Notes: generated from the sequence alone by a model not told the origin. 64,000 nt of DNA from Bacillota bacterium (GCA_016278515.1 JADQBR010000019.1:31863-95862); one strand, 5' to 3'. Numbered from the stretch's first letter, positions 36,015-44,149 are shown. Numbers and translations are program-made.

Positions 36015-37127
36015 GTGCCTGACCTAATAAAGTTAGCTGATACGGTTGTTAACAATCTGGGAAATTTAGCTATACAATCAGATCGGTGTTGTCAAAAAAG
36101 ATCACCTAAGAGTACTTGCCGATTGTGTATAGACGTATGTCCATCTGAAAGCATCAAGATTAATCAGGCGGGCATAGAAATAGATGGCTGTATAGAGTGC
36201 GGATTATGTGCGACTTTATGCCCCACTGGAGCGTTAACGTGGCGGGCACCTTCACCTTTGACCTTAATAAGTAAAATTAAGCAATGCCAGGAGACTTATT
36301 CAGAAGTATATGTTTACTGTTCAAACGCTTCTCTGGGAAAGAATCTATCTCAAGCAATTGAAGTACCATGCTTAGGTAGTATTACCTGGCAATGTTGGCT
36401 CTGGATATTAATTTATAATGTTGATGTAAAAGTCTATTCATCTGAAAATTGTTGTTCAACCTGTAATGTGAATCAAGGATATAAACAATACAGGCTACAC
36501 GTTGATAGAGCGGAACAAATATCTGGAAAATCTGTAACATGTGTTTCGAGTATTATAGGGAATAAAAGAAAAAGGAATAGAAATAGAAATAGCAACGGTA
36601 GCGTTAATGCAGATAGACGCAACTTTTTAGGAGCAATTATGAACGGGTTAGGAAGAGTGCCGGGAAAAATTGTTACCAGAATGCTTAGCGAAGAAGATAT
36701 TCCACCTCTTAAAGCAGCACCAAACAGTAAGTTTATTACTGAAAAGAGACAGGTCCTGATTAAGGCAGCTAACTATGACAATCGTATGTCAGAGAGAATG
36801 CAAGTTCAGCAACCTGAAATTGTCGGAAACTGTCAATTTTGTAAAGCCTGTAGCACCCTATGCCCTCAAGGAGCTCTGGTTCAAAAGGAAAACCAAGGTA
36901 CTTTCAGTTTGGAAATCAGCGGCATCAGTTGCATTGGATGTGAACTATGCACGGAAGTTTGTTTTCATGAGGCTCTTCAGATGACGAGCATCCGTATCAA
37001 TGATTTAAAGGAAAAAGTTACTCTGGCAGAGGGACGTAGCTATATCTGTCAAGATTGCGGCAGCATGTATAAAGCAATAAATGAGGTAACATGCCCAGCT
37101 TGTCAAAAACGACACCAATTACTCTAA
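36015..37127 (+). CDS. Multi-cluster ferredoxin-type protein, possibly a fusion
   Basis: 370 residues. The N-terminal half has two ferredoxin-type cysteine sets (CRLCIDVC near residue 37 and CIECGLCATLC near 62), then a Cys-rich segment with CLG, CCSTC and others. A basic, repetitive linker (KRKRNRNRNSN) leads to ADRRNFLGAIMNGLG, which resembles a Tat motif but sits near residue 200. Two more clusters (CQFCKACSTLC, CIGCELCTEVC) and a terminal zinc ribbon (CQDC...CPAC) follow. The parts look like two ferredoxin genes joined, the second once Tat-exported. GTG start after GGGAGGTGAG. Probably an electron-transfer or maturation helper for Arr; I know no exact function. Confidence 0.75.
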   Translation: MPDLIKLADTVVNNLGNLAIQSDRCCQKRSPKSTCRLCIDVCPSESIKINQAGIEIDGCIECGLCATLCPTGALTWRAPSPLTLISKIKQCQETYSEVYVYCSNASLGKNLSQAIEVPCLGSITWQCWLWILIYNVDVKVYSSENCCSTCNVNQGYKQYRLHVDRAEQISGKSVTCVSSIIGNKRKRNRNRNSNGSVNADRRNFLGAIMNGLGRVPGKIVTRMLSEEDIPPLKAAPNSKFITEKRQVLIKAANYDNRMSERMQVQQPEIVGNCQFCKACSTLCPQGALVQKENQGTFSLEISGISCIGCELCTEVCFHEALQMTSIRINDLKEKVTLAEGRSYICQDCGSMYKAINEVTCPACQKRHQLL

Positions 37128-37158
37128 GAAGGCGAAATTGTTTCGGTGAAATAGGGAT

Positions 37159-37231
37159 GCCTGCTCGCTAGTCAAAGAAGGAGTAAGGTTTTGCGAAATC
37201 CTTGTTCTTTGCTTAGCGAAGGCAGTTTTTT
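37159..37231 (+). terminator. Long terminator hairpin of the arr operon
   Basis: A long imperfect stem begins GCCTGCTCGCTA and closes TTAGCGAAGGC, then TTTTTT. Confidence 0.75.
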
Positions 37232-37290
37232 GCTGGTTGGCTTTCTGTATCGAAGTTATCTAGAGTGTTGAAATTGAATAAGTAAATCAC

Positions 37291-37325
37291 AATGCTGACT
37301 GGGGATTTTTTGGTCGGCATTTTTA
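37291..37325 (+). terminator. Second terminator-like hairpin
   Basis: AATGCTGAC pairs with GTCGGCATT across a T-rich loop and is followed by TTTAT. It lies just before candidate operator B. Confidence 0.55.
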
Positions 37326-37363
37326 TATCTAATCATTTTCAAACGTTTACAGTGGTATATAAT

Positions 37364-37393
37364 TATATTCAAAACACTTATATACAATATCTA
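37364..37393. promoter_or_regulatory. Candidate ArsR operator B
   Basis: TATATTCAAAACACTTATAT followed by ACAATATCTA, almost identical to site C at 38812 along with some 25 flanking bases. No gene starts directly after it on the plus strand; the next is a terminator for the opposite-strand selenoprotein gene. Confidence 0.5.
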
Positions 37394-37448
37394 GTGGCGG
37401 TGAACACACAACTGGGGCGGTATGTGGTTGGATAATGACCCACAATGA

Positions 37449-37480
37449 TAAAAAGGCTGGAGACTAACTCCAACCTTTTA
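37449..37480 (-). terminator. Terminator of the split-Soret-like selenoprotein gene
   Basis: AAAAGG-TGGAG / CTCCA-CCTTTT stem with one mismatched base on each side, reading into T residues on the minus strand. Confidence 0.55.
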
Positions 37481-37503
37481 AGTCGACCGAAGGGCGAATT
37501 TGT

Positions 37504-38463
37504 TCACTTAGTATGGTCCGTATGGCATGGTGTACAGTTCATGTATCCTTGTTCATTGTTTAGAGCACTCTCTTTTCCAGTGTGGCATGCGGTACAGTGT
37601 GAGAATTCTTCAGATGGTTTCCATATTGCAGTGAATTTCCCATCAACATGTTGGTTAAGCAGTTCTATCATGTGGAATGCCGTATCTCCAGTTACTTTGG
37701 CACAACGATCTTTTTTCTCTTGCGAGCTAACCGTAGTACCAACAACGTCTGCCCATTTAGATACGGAAGCATGGCACAAGGGCGACTTAGCTACGGTTTG
37801 AACTTGTTCGGGGAATTTACAGTAAGCGTCGTATCTATTACTGGGGAAAGGATATTCGGTGTACCAGCCCATTAATTCATGGATAATATCGCCGTAATCC
37901 TTAGAAGCTAGATTTAGGATAGCACCAGCAGAAACCATGGTGCCGCAGAGAGTTCCCCAATGAGCGACTCCGCCGCTCCCATATCTAAACATATCGTCTG
38001 ACAGGGTGGTCCAAGGATAACCAACTTCTTCTTTAAGTAACCCGACGACCGCCAGGTATAAGGCGTTGGCTCAGCCACCTTCGGTCCAATATTTATCGTA
38101 GCCACGTTTGGCTACTTCTGAAGGATCTAACTTCACATAGGGCCATGGTAGTGCCGGGGGCGATCCGGATTGGGTCCCTGTTTTAATCTTAACTGTTTTG
38201 GTTGAGTTTTCCCAGTCCACATTTGCCCCAAGAGCTTCGGATACAGTACGTAAGGGTACCATGGTTGAGCCTTTGACGATGCTGGCAGATGAAGCATCAA
38301 TGGTTCTTCCATTTACTAGAATTTTAACAGGTGTGGCAGCGGAGGCAAAATTGAGCCCACCAAATCCCAGAACACTGCCTGCAGCCACTGTTCCAGCTGT
38401 AACAGCCATAAACTTTCTTCTGGATAACTTTTGTTTTTCTTCTTGCTGTCTTTGATTCGTCAT
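37504..38463 (-). CDS. CuAO-N / C_GCAxxG-type diheme cytochrome, probable selenoprotein
   Basis: About 319 residues if the in-frame TGA at 38073-38071 is read as selenocysteine (residue 131). ATG 38463 follows AGAGGGGGG. Order: Tat signal SRRKFMAVTAG, one CuAO-N repeat (KILVNGR to VKIKTG), then PWPYVKLDPSEVAKRGYDKYWTEGG-U-ANALYLAVVGLL. In the split-Soret / C_GCAxxG_C_C family this U position is the first conserved cysteine, and some members are annotated as selenoproteins. After the TGA the same frame stays open through MFRYGSGGVAHWGTLCG, further cysteines and two CXXCH heme sites (CTACH, CTPCH) at the C-terminus. A conventional call would give two broken genes. It is exported and redox-active; its role in arsenic metabolism is unknown. 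Confidence 0.82.
38071..38073 (-). other. In-frame TGA, candidate selenocysteine codon
   Basis: The minus-strand codons read GAA GGT GGC TGA GCC AAC GCC. The TGA replaces a family-conserved Cys. A short stem (CGCC/GGCG with loop UUAUACCU) starts about seven bases after it and could be part of a bacterial SECIS, though I could not fold it rigorously. Confidence 0.75.
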
Positions 38464-38628
38464 ACAAACCCCCCTCTTAACTTTTAAATAATTAGTGCCA
38501 GAAGTTGCTAAAAACGGTTCCTCGTTTTCTATCACCTCCGATAAAAAAAGATTGTGAAACCCATCACTAAATTATATTAATATATTTTTCATTCATTCCA
38601 TTTAAGACTAGTCAGTTCCTACTATAAG

Positions 38629-38705
38629 AGAGATTTGAAAGGAAGAAACAAGGTATCTGCAACATTAAAAGAGATTTGAAAGAAGAAACAAGGTATTTTG
38701 CAACA
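38629..38705 (+). repeat. Direct repeat of two ~36-base units
   Basis: The unit AGAGATTTGAAAGGAAGAAA continuing CAAGGTATCTGCAACA occurs at about 38629-38664 and again, with small changes, at about 38670-38705. Confidence 0.75.
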
Positions 38706-38811
38706 ATTCTTTTAGAAAAGCCGATCTTGAATTATAAGCGACTGGGTTACCATATCAACTGGATATTTTTCTATTTAGGACCTTTTCAAATTGCCTACAG
38801 TAATATATGAT

Positions 38812-38842
38812 TATATTCGAAAACACTAATATACAATATCTA
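38812..38842. promoter_or_regulatory. Candidate ArsR operator C
   Basis: TATATTCGAAAACACTAATA followed by TACAATATCTA, upstream of the thioredoxin/CcdA genes. It matches sites A and B. Confidence 0.6.
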
Positions 38843-38859
38843 GCAGAGGTGAAGGTTGA

Positions 38860-38902
38860 TGAACACAAAAAAAATTATCGGTATTTTAGGGCTGTTGTTA
38901 TA
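38860..38902 (+). pseudogene. Vestigial signal-peptide-like ORF
   Basis: GAGGTGAAGGTTG then ATG AAC ACA and an open frame reading MNTKKIIGILGLLL before TAA. It looks like the first part of a signal peptide. A shorter echo (GGTGAACACACA) follows operator B, so both may derive from one ancestral gene start. Confidence 0.4.
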
Positions 38903-38934
38903 AGTATATTGTGGAAGGTTATGGAGGTGTTCTG

Positions 38935-39480
38935 ATGAGTGATAAAAACTCTATGGAAACAACAAAAAAAAATATTGCTGTCAAAATTATAATACCGGTT
39001 CTGATACTGTGCGTTGTGGTTGGAATATGGGTTATCAAGAATTCTAAAGAAGGTACTGTCTCGGTAGGTAGTGACAACCCTGATTTTACTTTGCATGTAA
39101 CTGAACCAATTGACCTTGAAAAACTAAAGTCTTACGGACTTCCTATTGTAATTGACTTTGGTGCAGATTCCTGTATTCCCTGTAAAGAAATGGCGCCGGT
39201 GCTAAGAGAATTGAACGCGGAATTACAAGGAAAAGCAATCATAAGGTTTGTGGATGTGTGGAAATATAAGTCTTTGTCTGAAGGTTATCCCATAAATTTG
39301 ATACCAACGCAAATTTTTATTGATGCAAACGGGAAGCCTTTTAATCCAAAAGATCCTGAAGCTATGCAGATGTCTCTTTATTCAACGAGAGATACGAACG
39401 AGCATGTTTTTACAACCCATGAAGGCGGGCTGACTAAAGAGCAACTTATGAATATATTGAAGGAAATGGGGTTGAAATAA
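38935..39480 (+). CDS. Membrane-anchored thioredoxin-like protein
   Basis: 181 residues from ATG 38935, with GGAGGTG upstream. One N-terminal membrane helix (IAVKIIIPVLILCVVVGIWVI), then a thioredoxin fold with active site C-I-P-C in VIDFGADSCIPCKEMAPVL and cis-Pro in LIPTQIFIDANGK. It is extracytoplasmic and coupled by a one-base overlap to the CcdA-like gene, which would keep it reduced. Such pairs occur in Firmicute ars operons and may serve thiol redox balance or c-type cytochrome maturation. Confidence 0.88.
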   Translation: MSDKNSMETTKKNIAVKIIIPVLILCVVVGIWVIKNSKEGTVSVGSDNPDFTLHVTEPIDLEKLKSYGLPIVIDFGADSCIPCKEMAPVLRELNAELQGKAIIRFVDVWKYKSLSEGYPINLIPTQIFIDANGKPFNPKDPEAMQMSLYSTRDTNEHVFTTHEGGLTKEQLMNILKEMGLK

Positions 39481-40181
39481 TGGATGTGACAGTTAACACG
39501 TGGCTGGAAGCTATTTCAGCTGCCATTTCTGCGAATATATGGATGGCCCCGTTTTTAGCATTGTTAGCAGGAGTGCTTACTTCCGTTACTCCCTGCGCAC
39601 TTACCAGTGTACCTCTAGTGATAGGGTATGTAGGCGGGACAGGACAGCAAGATACGAAGAAGGCTTTTTGGCTGTCAGTAGTTTTTGCCATCGGTATGGC
39701 TGTTACATTCACTATTTTAGGCGCAACTGCATCCATTCTTGGGAAACTGATGCAGGGAACAGGGTCCTGGTGGTATATAGTTCTTGCTGTGCTGATGCTT
39801 TTGATGGCTCTCCAGATATGGGAGATATTTAACTTTATTCCACCTTCTTATGCCATCGGTAAGAATACAAAACGTGGTTTCGGGGGAGCGTTTCTTGCGG
39901 GAGTTTTAGGTGGTTTTTTCTCTTCTCCTTGCGCCACGCCTGTATTAGTTGTTTTGCTGGCCATTGTTGCAAACGAGGGAAATCTAGCATGGGGTCTTAT
40001 GCTACTGCTTTTATACTCAGTGGGGCATAGCTTTTTGGTATTAATTGCTGGAACCTCGGTAGGATTTGTGCAAAAGATTTCCTCACATAGCGGCTACGGA
40101 GCAGCAAGCAGGGCACTAAGAGTTTTTATGGGGATACTGATACTTTTGTTGGCATTTTATATGTTTTATTTAGGGTTTTAA
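39480..40181 (+). CDS. CcdA/DsbD-beta-type transmembrane electron transporter
   Basis: 233 residues and six membrane segments, normal for CcdA. The paired cysteines lie in the family positions: TSVTPCALTSVPLVIGYVGG in the first half and GFFSSPCATPVLVVLLA in the second. It would carry electrons from cytoplasmic thioredoxin to the membrane-anchored thioredoxin encoded just upstream. It overlaps that gene by one base. Confidence 0.92.
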   Translation: MDVTVNTWLEAISAAISANIWMAPFLALLAGVLTSVTPCALTSVPLVIGYVGGTGQQDTKKAFWLSVVFAIGMAVTFTILGATASILGKLMQGTGSWWYIVLAVLMLLMALQIWEIFNFIPPSYAIGKNTKRGFGGAFLAGVLGGFFSSPCATPVLVVLLAIVANEGNLAWGLMLLLLYSVGHSFLVLIAGTSVGFVQKISSHSGYGAASRALRVFMGILILLLAFYMFYLGF

Positions 40182-40440
40182 AGTGCTTGCATACACCTCA
40201 AATTGCCTTTTCCAAGCTTGCTCTCTAAAAGAAAGTTTCTTTTTCTGTTCATTTTCGGGAATATCATAGTGATCTGAAAACATCTTCCGTTTCGCGCTGT
40301 TTTATTAAAAATAAATAATGCTGATAAGCTATATACTACCTAATAGAATAATTCTAGTAATTCGTTAAAATATGTTGACAGGAAACATAAAATATTTTAA
40401 GGTAAAGAAAAAGGCATATTAGCATATACTTAATCATTTA
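40182..40440 (+). promoter_or_regulatory. Intergenic region with promoter and candidate ArsR operator D
   Basis: TTGACA at 40375-40380 is followed 17 bases later by TAAGGT, a weak -10. CATATTAGCATATACTTAAT at 40415-40434 resembles operators A-C and would overlap the start of transcription, as expected for a repressor. Upstream of 40370 I see only AT-rich sequence. Confidence 0.4.
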
Positions 40441-40466
40441 GCCGTCAAAGGAGGAGTAACTCTTGG

Positions 40467-40565
40467 ATAGATAAAGTTACCCAATCTCTAGCTAAAAAGA
40501 CAGTATATATTCCTTGGCAGATTAAGCCGCCAAAGGGCCGCCAGGGTTTGGAGCAGCTGCTTTAA
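40467..40565 (+). other. Short ORF in frame with the radical SAM gene, separated by TAA
   Basis: AAAGGAGGAG (40447-40456) leads into an open frame with no ATG, GTG or TTG; the first plausible codon is ATA at 40467. It encodes about 32 residues including KKTVYIPWQIKPPKGRQGLE and ends in TAA at 40563. The same frame continues as SLQKNPFGYEFKKVRGD into the radical SAM protein. It is either a tiny separate gene or the damaged N-terminus of the next gene. Confidence 0.4.
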
Positions 40566-40619
40566 AGCCTGCAAAAGAATCCTTTTGGATATGAATTCAA
40601 GAAGGTGCGGGGTGATGTA

Positions 40620-41768
40620 ATGCTCGTGGGAGAGGAAGCAAAGATTGTTTCACAAACATTATTGGAAAAAATCAGCAAACAAAAAGAGAAAACCCTGGTA
40701 CTAAACTCAGAAGATGCGATTACAATATTACCATTGCGTTCCGATGCAAGAAAAGTATATTTAGAGGTGACTACCGGCTGTAATTTTGACTGCACCACCT
40801 GCATTAGACATTCATGGTTGGATGGAACCGGACAGATGACTTGGGATACTTTTATGCGGTTCGCTGATCAATTAGATGATTTCCCAAAGTTGGAGACTGT
40901 TCATTTTGGCGGTTTTGGTGAACCGTTAAGCCATCCTAGGACTTTAGACATGATGGAAATCATTGCGGCAAAGGGCATCAAGTTGGAAATGATCACCAAT
41001 GGTTCTTTGTTAACGGATAAGGTGATTAATAGATTACTGGACTTAGGTTTAGCCAGGATATATGTATCCTTGGACGGCCCTGATGACAAGGAATATAATC
41101 GTATCAGGGAAGGTGCTGATTTTTATCAGGTTTACAATAACGTTAAGAGACTCCACCAGCTGAAGCGACAAAGAGGTATTGACAAGCCCGTTATTAATGT
41201 GGAGTTTGTTGCCATGAAGTCCAATTATAAACGACTTCCAGATCTGGCCGGCTTGCTCACCGAAATTGGTGCTCAGGAATTATTAGTAACAAATCTGCTG
41301 CCCTATCATGAAAGCATGGTAGAAGAAGCGCTTTATGACATGGAGGAGACAGATTTTTTTATCGGACACCAAATTGTGACAATGATGCGGGCCAAAATCC
41401 CGGAGATGAAATTACGTACCCAGCGATTTTGCAAGTTTATCGAAGATAAAGCCATGGTAGTAAACTGGCAGGGTAATGTTAATCCGTGCTATGCCATGAT
41501 GCATACTTATTACTGCTACATCTATGGAAGAAAGAAAAAGTTCTACCAGCAATCATTTGGTAATATTAGTGACGATACTTTAGCGGGCATTTGGAGCCAC
41601 CCCGATTATGCCTATTTTAGGCACCAGGTTAAGCACTTTAAATTTCCGTCGTGTACTGATTGTCCTGCCGCGGATGGTTGCTCTCCTGATAATCTCACAG
41701 ACTGTTGGGGTAACAGCGTGTCCTGTTCCGACTGTTTGTGGAGTAGGGGAATAGTAGTTTGCCCTTAA
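40620..41768 (+). CDS. Radical SAM protein, tungsten-cofactor maturase-like
   Basis: About 382 residues from ATG 40620, with GGGGTGAT close upstream (GTG 40605 also in frame). The SAM/Fe-S motif is CNFDCTTC in EVTTGCNFDCTTCIRHSW. FGGFGEPLSHPRTLDMMEII and VSLDGPDD follow, and a Cys-rich C-terminus (CTDCPAADGC, CSDC) suggests auxiliary clusters. The CIRHSW wording and overall order recall the maturases encoded near tungsten-containing aldehyde ferredoxin oxidoreductases, but no such oxidoreductase is in the window. It precedes arsR and ACR3, so an arsenic-related role is possible. Confidence 0.82.
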   Translation: MLVGEEAKIVSQTLLEKISKQKEKTLVLNSEDAITILPLRSDARKVYLEVTTGCNFDCTTCIRHSWLDGTGQMTWDTFMRFADQLDDFPKLETVHFGGFGEPLSHPRTLDMMEIIAAKGIKLEMITNGSLLTDKVINRLLDLGLARIYVSLDGPDDKEYNRIREGADFYQVYNNVKRLHQLKRQRGIDKPVINVEFVAMKSNYKRLPDLAGLLTEIGAQELLVTNLLPYHESMVEEALYDMEETDFFIGHQIVTMMRAKIPEMKLRTQRFCKFIEDKAMVVNWQGNVNPCYAMMHTYYCYIYGRKKKFYQQSFGNISDDTLAGIWSHPDYAYFRHQVKHFKFPSCTDCPAADGCSPDNLTDCWGNSVSCSDCLWSRGIVVCP

Positions 41769-41805
41769 ATTCGTATTCTTTTGGTAGAGAGAGGAGGAAT
41801 GGTAA

Positions 41806-42171
41806 TTGAGACAGCTGGAACGAATCTTTAAAGCTTTGGGGCAGGGTACCAGGTTGAAAATAGTTTATTTGCTCAATGAACAGGAACTCTGTGTTTGTGA
41901 GTTGGAGCAAATTCTGGAAATAAGTCAGTCTGCCATATCTCAGCATATGCGGACGTTGAAGGAAGCAGATTTAGTGCGGGAAGAACGACGCGGGCAATGG
42001 GTGTTTTATTCGTTAAACCGACAGGTTTTTCAAGAAAGATTGCAGTCAGCCTTAAGTCTGTTGGAAAGTGGTTTAGCCGGTGCAGAGATAATAACGGATG
42101 AGTTTCGACGATTCCAGGAAATAATCAATAATCCTATTGTGAGCTGCCGTAGTGATTTGTTGAAAGATTGA
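41806..42171 (+). CDS. arsR: ArsR-family repressor, second copy
   Basis: 121 residues. The metal motif ELCVCELEQIL has the C-V-C pair of arsenic sensors; the helix-turn-helix is ISQSAISQHMRTLKEADLV and the wing EERRGQWVFYSL. TTG 41806 follows GAGGAGGA. It is a paralogue of the arsR at 27342 (shared KALGxGTRLKI start) and is followed by ACR3, the classic pair. Confidence 0.93.
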   Translation: MRQLERIFKALGQGTRLKIVYLLNEQELCVCELEQILEISQSAISQHMRTLKEADLVREERRGQWVFYSLNRQVFQERLQSALSLLESGLAGAEIITDEFRRFQEIINNPIVSCRSDLLKD

Positions 42172-42254
42172 AGAAGTTTGCGAGGGGAATCGAACGTTAA
42201 TAAAAAAGACATTAACCATTAATGGCTGCAAATAAAGAAGGGGGATTTATAAAA

Positions 42255-43328
42255 ATGAGCAAAGAAGCAGTAGGAGAAAAGAACAGTGGCATTGGTTTTT
42301 TTGAAAGGTACCTGACTATTTGGGTAGCTATTTGTATTGTTCTTGGAGTTGCCATAGGGCAATTAATACCGGCTTTTCCAGAAACCCTAAGTAGATGGGA
42401 GTATGCGCAAGTATCTATTCCGGTAGCCATATTAATTTGGATGATGATTTATCCCATGATGTTAAAAATAGATTTTTCAAGTATTGTCGGAGCTTTAAAA
42501 ATGCCCAAAGGGTTAGTGGTAACATGTGGTACCAACTGGCTGATTAAACCCTTCACTATGTTTTTCTTTGCATGGTTATTTTTAAAGGTTATCTTTGGCA
42601 ACTTAATTCCGGAAACTCTAGCTACAGAATACATCGCAGGCGCAGTTTTATTGGGAGCTGCTCCTTGTACGGCAATGGTATTTGTTTGGAGTCATCTAAC
42701 CAAAGGGAACCCTGCCTACACCTTAGTGCAGGTGGCAGTGAATGATTTAATTCTCTTAATTGCATTTGCACCAATTGTTATGTTTTTGCTGGGGGTCGGC
42801 AATATACTTGTTCCCTATAACACATTGATACTTTCCGTTGTCTTATTTGTTGTTGTTCCTTTACTTGCAGGATATTTCTCAAGGAAATATGTCATTAAAA
42901 ACAATGGGATAGATTATTTCGAAAAGGTATTTTTAAAGAAGTTTGATAATATTACTATTATTGGCCTTTTATTAACACTTATTATTATATTCTCCTTCCA
43001 AGGAGATGTAATCATTAATAACCCGCTGCACATTGCTTTGATAGCTGTTCCATTAATTATTCAGACCTTTTTTATCTTTTTCTTGGCATATGGTTGGGCT
43101 AAGGCTTGGAAATTACCTCATAATATTGCTTCCCCTGCAGCAATGATTGGAGCAAGCAATTTCTTTGAATTAGCAGTAGCTGTAGCTATTTCCTTGTTTG
43201 GTTTAACCTCAGGAGCAGCGCTGGCAACGGTTGTTGGTGTTTTAGTTGAAGTTCCTGTGATGTTAGCTTTAGTTAGAATAGCCAATAAAACTAGACATTG
43301 GTTTCCTCAAATAGCAAAAGAAAACTAA
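42255..43328 (+). CDS. acr3: Arsenite efflux transporter ACR3
   Basis: About 357 residues from ATG 42255, with AAGGGGG upstream. Ten predicted helices. Family landmarks are MMIYPMMLKIDF, the GAAPCTAMVFVWSHL stretch whose Cys is essential in studied ACR3 proteins, NDLILLIAFAP, and PAAMIGASNFFELAVAVAISLFG. It exports the arsenite produced by arsenate respiration using the proton gradient. The preceding arsR should control it. Confidence 0.95.
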   Translation: MSKEAVGEKNSGIGFFERYLTIWVAICIVLGVAIGQLIPAFPETLSRWEYAQVSIPVAILIWMMIYPMMLKIDFSSIVGALKMPKGLVVTCGTNWLIKPFTMFFFAWLFLKVIFGNLIPETLATEYIAGAVLLGAAPCTAMVFVWSHLTKGNPAYTLVQVAVNDLILLIAFAPIVMFLLGVGNILVPYNTLILSVVLFVVVPLLAGYFSRKYVIKNNGIDYFEKVFLKKFDNITIIGLLLTLIIIFSFQGDVIINNPLHIALIAVPLIIQTFFIFFLAYGWAKAWKLPHNIASPAAMIGASNFFELAVAVAISLFGLTSGAALATVVGVLVEVPVMLALVRIANKTRHWFPQIAKEN

Positions 43329-43394
43329 CATCAACGTCAAAATGATTATTTAGGTACTGGCCTTAGAGTAAAATAATATAATTGAGGTGGTAAG

Positions 43395-44114
43395 GTGAAA
43401 TTAGCGGTTTTTGCAGATGTGCATAGTAATATAGAGGCATTAAAGGCAGTTTTAGATGAAATTAAGAAGGAACAGGCAGATAAGGTTATTTGTGCCGGGG
43501 ATTTGGTGGGGTATGCACCGTTTCCTAATGAAGTAATAAATTTAATGCGAGAAACAGGCATTGATACCATCATGGGGAATTATGACGACGGTGTAGGCAA
43601 TATGCGCATTATCTGCGGCTGCGATTATAAGGATGAAAACGCCCAGCGCTTGGGTGAGCAGTCCATCCAGTGGACCAAAAAGGAGATAACAGAAGAAAAT
43701 AAAGAGTTTCTGCGGAAGCTACCTCATAACATGAAGTTGGCTGCGGATGACTTCAGTGTACTGATAGTCCACGGCAGCCCAAGGCAGCTCAATGAGTATC
43801 TACGTGAGGAAGCGGATGAAGATTATTTATTGGAGCTTCTAACTGAGGCTCAATGCGATATTCTAGTCTGTGGTCATACCCATAAGCCCTTTTATAAAGA
43901 TCTGGGTAATGGCAAATTTGTAGTTAACGTGGGTAGTGTCGGCAAGCCCAAGCACGGCAGCCCAAACGCCGTCTATGCAGTACTCGAAATCAGAGACATA
44001 CCAGCAGTTGAGTTTAAGGAAGTTCCATATGACTACGAAAAAACAGCACAAGCGATTGAAAGCAGCACTCTTCCTGATGGATTTGCTCAGTTAATCAGAA
44101 AAGGAATAGGCTAG
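43395..44114 (+). CDS. Metallophosphoesterase (YfcE-like)
   Basis: 239 residues, a calcineurin-like fold with the full metal-ligand set: DVHS at 8-11, GDLVGY, GNYDD (the usual GNHD position), VHGSP and GHTHKP, then NVGSVGKPK. This subfamily is often found in ars operons. Its substrate there is unknown. GAGGTGGTAAG precedes the start (GTG), and only 66 bases separate it from acr3. A terminator follows. Confidence 0.88.
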   Translation: MKLAVFADVHSNIEALKAVLDEIKKEQADKVICAGDLVGYAPFPNEVINLMRETGIDTIMGNYDDGVGNMRIICGCDYKDENAQRLGEQSIQWTKKEITEENKEFLRKLPHNMKLAADDFSVLIVHGSPRQLNEYLREEADEDYLLELLTEAQCDILVCGHTHKPFYKDLGNGKFVVNVGSVGKPKHGSPNAVYAVLEIRDIPAVEFKEVPYDYEKTAQAIESSTLPDGFAQLIRKGIG

Positions 44115-44149
44115 TATTAGAACACCCTACACCTTTTAGAAGGTTACAG

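Noticed and set aside
37914..38105. A 63-residue minus-strand ORF across the selenocysteine TGA
   Set aside because: It is in another frame. The frame with TGA carries the family sequence on both sides.
40563..40565. TAA readthrough or recoding into the radical SAM gene
   Set aside because: Bacteria have no known programmed recoding of TAA as an amino acid. A truncation or separate short ORF is more likely.
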